DNA of 64,000 bases from Apostichopus japonicus (Eukaryota; Echinodermata; Holothuroidea; Aspidochirotida; Stichopodidae): NCBI RefSeq assembly GCF_037975245.1, contig NC_092577.1, positions 6,849,001 to 6,913,000 on the forward strand, written 5' to 3'. This document shows, in pieces, positions 58,301 through 64,000 of the stretch (the first letter of the stretch is position 1; every line of letters begins with the position of its first letter). The translations under genes were made by a program, and so were the position numbers. A model generated the notes under the pieces. That model had not been told where the DNA came from and ran no database searches. It worked only from the letters and a program-made list of their open reading frames with translations.

Positions 58301-59790
58301 ATATGAAAACAGATTCGAAGCTACAGATTTAACTTAACGGTGTCTGCAATGCCGTTAATCGATGTAAATATACTAAGAACCAATCGATGGGCTAAATGGC
58401 AGCAGTGTATCTTTCTGATAGCTGACCTAGGCTATTCACTAATGTTCCTACTTACGGACTAACTGAAATATATCCAATCACAGCAGAACACTGATCTCTA
58501 CTAAAGTAAACACATTGTCACAAAGTTCTGAGCGCTACTAAATAACGTAAAATGATAACAGTCGGTCAATAACGTTACTTCTAAACAACTGGGCGTAATC
58601 TCCTTCAGTGCAATAGCGCAGTTTGCTAACAATATTCATACAACTCACAAATGTATTCAATAATATTCTGAGCGCTTACAATATCTACGAACAGTTATAC
58701 ACGGTGCCGTGGTATTAGAAACCTACCAACTTGGATAATAGTAAATGATATGATAACGCTCCATACGTAGATGTCTTGAGAGATTTCGTCAAAGATTCCC
58801 ACGCTGCACGTACCATCAGTTTCGTGTATACTAGCCTGACCAATGGCTTAAGTTTACGCGCACGAGAATGTTCTACTTCAAAGTACACCGCCTCAGAGTT
58901 GCGGTCACCAGTCTTCCGGGGACCGAAAGGCCACAATTGCTTACGTCATAGTAAACAAGTTAGGAGGATAACGGGGATTTCCCGGCAAAGAATTATAACA
59001 TTACTTAAACAGTTAATACAGCTTAAAGAATAGCTTTCAAAGTTTCAATACTACGCAAGTTCGGTTACAATAGCTTGAAAATGTAACTAATACTTATCAG
59101 ATCCAAAATAAAGCCTTTTATATGCATTTCGCTTTGCAGATTTACAGACCAAAAAATGTAAATTAGATATTTTTCTGTGATTGTTTAATGTTATCAAAGG
59201 GTGCGATGCGAAATCCCCAGAAGCTGCAGAATTTTGAGAAATAGTTGTCAGGAAGAAGCTTAACCTCAACTTTTATACAGAACGTTTCTCAGAGCCCGGA
59301 AGCGGGTCGAGGGGGTAACGCCCAGTGAAAAAGCAGCATTTCTAATATTTCTTGTTCTCTTATAGCGAGTCCAACCACAACAACTACGTGTACATAAGAT
59401 AGAGGAATTAAATTTCTCTGGAAAATATTTGAAGCACTGGTTGGTTCCACGAGGGGAAGCGCCTCGAAGACCACATGTTATAAATGAATGATATTTCTCT
59501 AGAATGTATTCCAATCAGGCTGGTGGGGATCCGTTGGACTAACGCAGCAGCGTTTTGCAGATATATTGAAGTAATTGTGAAACACTGAAATATATTTATG
59601 AGAAGTGCTCAATTTTCAGCGGATTGAAGTGCAAGGCCCTGGTGAAGGAGTAGGGTCAAGCACCAGGAATCTGCTGCATATTATTTACCTTATATTATCC
59701 AAATTTGGGGAAATATAGACGTAAGGGAGTAACAGACAAACCGATTCTGTCTTCCTTTCTTCGTTTTTGTATTATAACTCTTACTTTCTT
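58301..59790. other. Non-coding stretch with a CpG-richer part at 58770-58990
   Basis: The minus-strand frame from 58936 (MWPFGPRKTGDRNSEAVYFE) is the most protein-like in this stretch, and a GTACGT donor-like site follows LMV near 58810. It matches nothing I recognise. A 5' exon or promoter region is possible. Confidence 0.3.
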
Positions 59791-60695
59791 AAGTGTGCGA
59801 CCATGATAAATTTATCTTCAATTTGTCAACCGACTTTCAATTTGAGACCGAGCGGTGTGACACCCATACCACTGTTTGTATACCTATGGGATCGCGTTCT
59901 CGAATGATAATAGTGAAATTCTATTTTCCTGTTTCCAAGTACAGCATTAGTGTAAGCAAAGAACTCTTTCAGTGTCATATTAGTCTCACTAGACGTTCAC
60001 TCTTAACTTTACGATTTACAAAAGATGTTCATATGATAAGGAAAATATAGAATTAAATGTCTACTGATAATTTAACTCAGTTTCTGCTTGGTTACCATGA
60101 CAACTATGTGAAACAAAAGAAATAGGTGCCCGTTCTGGAACAGTTAATGAGTGACACAAAATTGCATACCTCAGTACTTAAATTTCTCTATAGAATATGG
60201 TTTTAAATTCACATATAATTCTAAATGCTTTCCTTCATATCATTACCCACTTTTATTTATACTAAAATGTATTTAGGCAAATCATGTATGGATGTTAGTT
60301 TCCCCAATACATATAAATTTTACTCTTGTCAAGCGCACATCGCGGAGGTGATGGAATGTCTCCCCCGACCCCCCCCCCCCCCCAATAAAAAGGAATAACA
60401 CCACCACGCATTTCAAACTAACTCAGAGTAGTTATAGCACATTGTTGTGATTCGACCCTGATAAATTTGTCTTCAATTTGTCGACCGACTTGGCATTAAT
60501 TTGAGACCGACTTTTAATTTATCTGGGTGCGGTGTGACACCCCACACCCCCGTTGGTGTACTTATGAGGTCGCGTTCTCAAATAATAATAGTGAAATTTA
60601 TTTTCCGGTTTCTTTTTGTACAGCATTAGTGCAAGCAAAGAACTCTTTCAGTACGCATTTCAAACTAACTCAGAGTAGTTATAGCATAATGTTGT
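59790..60695. repeat. Duplicated blocks, two overlapping pairs
   Basis: 59803-59975 and 60456-60650 share 'gataaattt(a/g)tcttcaatttg', 'gaccgactt', 'gcggtgtgacaccc', 'cgcgttctc(g/a)aat(g/a)ataatag' and 'gcaaagaactctttcagt'. Separately, 'acgcatttcaaactaactca' through 'gtagttatagca' occurs at 60408 and 60654, 246 bp apart, so the second block arose by tandem duplication. Poly-C at 60366-60382. Confidence 0.85.
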
Positions 60696-60976
60696 GATTC
60701 TTCTTAGATATTAGACATAATATAAGACTGTCACGCCTGCATTGTATTTTAGCATTCCTTGTGGGTGGAAATTTCCACCGGGCAGCCTAGGCCTTTGCAA
60801 ATTGTTCATTTCTGCTTTCGAGTAATGTATGCAAATTCCAGGAGGTGAACAATGGGGAGACGGGTTCTTCTCGGGTAATGTATGTAGATCCGAGCAAGTG
60901 CATAATGGGATACGGGTCCATCGGAATTCGTAGATTGTGCTTTGGCGGGTAAGAGCTGGGGTCAACTTAAGGTCGC

Positions 60977-62240
60977 TATATAAGGATTGGGGTGTGGTTG
61001 GATGAGGCATTCTGTGTGAGTCTCACCACCGTCCGGTCTTCGCCGTCTTATTCCTCGGCTTCTATGTGTTAGCCGTTATCCAGGCTTCTTTGTATGAGCC
61101 TAGGCTTCTTTGTATGAGCCTAAAGACTGGGAACGTTGATATTTTGTGGCGTTGCGTTTTAGCCTAAGCCATATCAGCGTATCCTGAGGATTACTGTGTG
61201 TATCCGTTCTTGTCTTATTCGACGAAATCATTTTGGACACATTTCTGTGTATATGTACACCGCAAAGGGCCGTTTTACTGTGTGTTACGTCCCTGGCCGT
61301 TTGACCAAGTTAATCCGGGATTTACTAATAGGACGATCCCGTAAGCTGATTTTTTTGTCCGTATTACGCATTTAATTGGTATGTGTATTGTTGATCGCAC
61401 AGTAGGGTTTGTGGAGAAATTAATGTATTGTATTTTAAAGAGTCCTCGATCTATGGCTCGCAATTCAGTCAGTTTTTTAAAATGTTTGTCCATGCTTAGG
61501 CATACGAATTTGTCATTGTTTAGGGTCAAATGCGTTTAAAGCATTTAAGGTATTTTTAGGTCTTATAAGTGTGTACGAATTATAAGTTCGCCTTAGTGCC
61601 TTTGGTTGGGTTGATTGATTTTGTATATTATCATATGTAGTGGAACGGGTAGCTATCGCCAATTTGAGGGCGTTCTAACCATGTTCTGTTTCCAAACATC
61701 AGGCTGCCGCCATTTTGTTATTGTGATATCTAGTATCGAGTAGCTATTATGTGTTTCATGGTAAGGGTTGACCCGGAGGTTCTTGGTATTATTTGGTAAA
61801 TAGTGACACCATATTGGTTGTGTGTGGCTTGCTGACTTTACGTCAGATAGGGGCTATTGACGTCATAGTTTGACAATATTCGTTGGTATAGATATAAGTA
61901 TAGCCATGTGTTTGCCATTTGGCGCATGCCTGTGAGTAGTTTTGTTGTGTTTTTGTCATATAGGGTTGCAGTGTTGGGGCCCGACGGCTACGCTGGTGTG
62001 AGGGGCTCGCCGTACCGTCTGGAGCTTCCTGCAGGGTACCAGCCGGAAGAAATCTAAGCGATAGAGAAGAAATCTAAGCGAAAGGGAAGAATTAAGCGAT
62101 AGGGTAGATCATTAGTAGAGTTATTTGGAAGGGTTGGTCGGGTTAGCGAATGCTAACCGACGTGTGTATTTTTGTGTTGGGTATTTATATGTTTCTTTTG
62201 TCGAGACCAAAAAGTCATTGGTCGAGTTGTAAATAAATTA
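60977..62240 (+). other. TATA-to-AATAAA unit without coding frame (non-coding transcript or LTR)
   Basis: TATATAAG (60977-60984) is followed about 30 bases later by 'attctgtgtgag', and AATAAA lies at 62232-62237 with a GT-rich stretch after it. Between them no frame over about 85 codons exists. Short repeats lie inside: 'aggcttctttgtatgagcct' twice (61081-61121) and 'gaagaaatctaagcgatag'-like three times (62047-62105). The unit is GT-rich on the plus strand. A solo LTR or a non-coding RNA gene are both possible. Confidence 0.35.
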
Positions 62241-62399
62241 TATGTTTCATTTCGCAAAATTCTTGGTGGTCTGTCATTTATTTATGTCATTCGTCTCGGG
62301 TGTCGAACGCTAAGCAGATTGAGACGTGTCCAGGTGGGGGATTACTCCTTTACTTGTGACAAAGACAAACTTTATGCCTAAGATTTATCGTTTGAAATG

Positions 62400-63267
62400 T
62401 AAACTTCCCCATTTTTCCTGGGGAAGCACCACAGACCCCCCCCCCCCAACCACCCATCCTCCCCATATATGATGTCGGCTTTGACGACCCTCTGTTCCGT
62501 TACAACACTACATAACGAGTGTCTTTGCCTTTATGAAGTATTTATGGTAATGTTACCCATCAGAATATTTTGAGTACGGTAAATTCTGGTACCAACATGT
62601 TTGGTCTCTGTTTTGTTTTCATTTATGTTTTAATACACTTTGCATCCATTTCAGAGAAACAAAACTTCGTTTGCAGAACTTGCAAATGAATTAAGTTACA
62701 CTTTGCGGCGTTATTCTGCAATTCAGATTGTAAGAATGGCTTTAAGTGGAGGGGTGGATTTGTTTAAATGTGTGTGTTTGTCGGGGGGGGGGGGGCAGTG
62801 GGTGTAGGGGGTTGACAAACTCCGAGGCGCACAACATTACTTCAATACGTTACAAAATATTTGTCGCAGAGTAATTAAGTTTCCCAAGGTGTATGATACC
62901 ATTACTTTTCGGAAAGAGATTTATAGCATCAGTTGATTTGATTGTTACTTTCAAAATCATCTTATAGGGCAGTGATCTCGAAAGAGCAAAATGTAAGAAA
63001 TATGACTTATCTCTTAAATCAACCAAGCTTAGCAATATTAAGTGTTGTTACATTTCTATTATCCGATTTGTTGTTTACTATCACAAGACTCTGTTTTGGG
63101 TGTCTTCTTCATTTAAAATGGCAATTATGTGTTGCTGATCCATTACTCTCTTGTATATGAATCAAAATAAATTCACAAAGTTGGCTCCATGGTTGGTAAA
63201 ATCTTTAAATATATGTAAGAAATTTGAAATGTGTCAATTATGACGTCATTTTCACAATACCTTTCAC
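62400..63267. other. Non-coding stretch with poly-C and poly-G runs
   Basis: Poly-C at 62437-62449 and poly-G at 62784-62796 stand out. No gene was supported. Confidence 0.4.
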
Positions 63268-63337
63268 CTTTCTTGATTTCAAGGATGATGGAATAGATCC
63301 AACCGGAATAGTGCCTGGCAGATAGTATAACTCAAAC
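63268..63337 (-). CDS. Putative 70-bp exon, minus strand
   Basis: On the minus strand, TCTCCATAG precedes and AAG|GTGAAAG follows. The frame reads FELYYLPGTIPVGSIPSSLK then SRK, leaving in phase 0. The peptide looks like structured coding sequence but I do not recognise the family. It could be an upstream exon of the same minus-strand gene as the pieces at 55938, 34951 and 33213. Confidence 0.4.
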
Positions 63338-64000
63338 CTATGGAGAGAAGTAGAGTAATCATCGTGTAAGATGTAGACGACGTAGAGGAATGTCCTCCTT
63401 GTCAAGTTTATTATCAAATCAATGAAGATAAACAAAGTAAACAACAAATAAATCACATTTGATTGATCATTCTGATTATAATTAATTATAATCACAAGTC
63501 TTGTGTTTCAATGATCCCACGTGAAATAAATTAGAATGGACCATAGAATTGAAGTTGGGAAGATGACGTCATGCGACATATACTGTCGCCACCCATCCTA
63601 CTGATGGCGCTTCGCTTGTACGGCAAGAAAGTACCGACGCGTATTACAAACACTATCGTCTTGGACATAACTAAAGTGATACAGTTGACATAATAATGAA
63701 ACTTACAGCTAAATAATTATTTCTTAATCTCAAAATAGTTTTAAGATGCTACAAATTACATTTTTCAATGTAATGGCGGGATGACAAACCTGCAAATACT
63801 TGTACTGAAACGGAGGAAGAATGGAATGGAGAGGGGTAGGAGGGTGGAGGACATAGCAACATTCTTTACTGGGCAAAACAACTGATCCTCCCGGGTGATC
63901 TCAGTGAAAAGGTAAACACAAATGTTGAAATTACATGAACAAGGCAGATATACCAATATTCCTTATTGTTTACGTATGTATTCATTATAACCCTTCAATT
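63338..64000. other. Non-coding end of window
   Basis: Nothing else could be supported. A minus-strand TATTTGCAG acceptor-like site near 63790-63797 has no matching donor in view. Confidence 0.3.

Overview
The window looks like a low-GC, repeat-rich nuclear chromosome segment from an animal. It has GT-AG introns, animal gene families (a NACHT/NLR-type ATPase, an NXPE-family protein, an ataxin-2-type LsmAD protein, a MYND-like zinc finger), tRNA-derived SINEs, LINE, Gypsy and Penelope-like debris, long (TA)n tracts and many poly-G/poly-C runs. The linker sequence in front of the NACHT P-loop, the NXPE family and the SINE types fit a marine invertebrate deuterostome. An echinoderm, perhaps a sea cucumber, is my best guess, but the sequence alone does not settle it. 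There are no bacterial operons, phage modules or CRISPR arrays. Most open frames of 60-120 codons are chance frames, simple repeats or transposon remains.

Layout. 1-792 (minus): NACHT exon running off the left edge. 6.4-7.4 kb: two small tandem duplications. 7.5-8.6 kb (minus): decayed LINE reverse transcriptase. 9.2-9.6 kb: SINE with a (TAA)n tail. 10.4-12.1 kb (minus): Gypsy integrase and RT debris split by a SINE. 13.1-16.6 kb (plus): NXPE-family gene whose esterase serine is replaced by Phe and whose last exon has an in-frame TAG. 17.6 kb SINE; 18.5 kb LINE tail. 19.6-25.3 kb (plus): the most unusual locus, a gene with a TATA promoter, a possible signal-peptide exon, a tandem array of 45-bp phase-1 microexons encoding a 15-residue repeat, and LsmAD exons ending in a basic PKKRKRK tail. 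25.5 kb: Penelope-like GIY-YIG remnant. 26.9-29.4 kb: tandem segmental duplication. 30.4 and 31.9 kb: 27-bp and 51-bp minisatellites, both multiples of three. 33.2-63.3 kb (minus): a scatter of very small exon-like units with good splice signals. 40.3-41.2 kb (plus): short two-exon MYND-like gene. 43.2-43.9 kb: (TA)n arrays. 44.3-45.0 kb: CXC-domain transposon-type frame, followed by ~340-bp tandem repeats. 48.8-54.7 kb: a 5.93-kb fold-back DNA element with iterated long inverted arms and a perfect 10-bp direct repeat at its ends. 58.0 kb: 10-bp-period GC-rich satellite. 59.8-60.7 kb: tandem duplications. 61-62.3 kb: TATA-to-AATAAA unit without a coding frame.

The genes do not form a visible pathway. 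The themes are innate-immunity-type diversity (NACHT), gene decay (in-frame stops in otherwise intact frames of the NXPE gene, the LsmAD gene and one minus-strand microexon), and structural novelty from tandem duplication, at microexon scale in the LsmAD gene and at subrepeat scale in the fold-back element.
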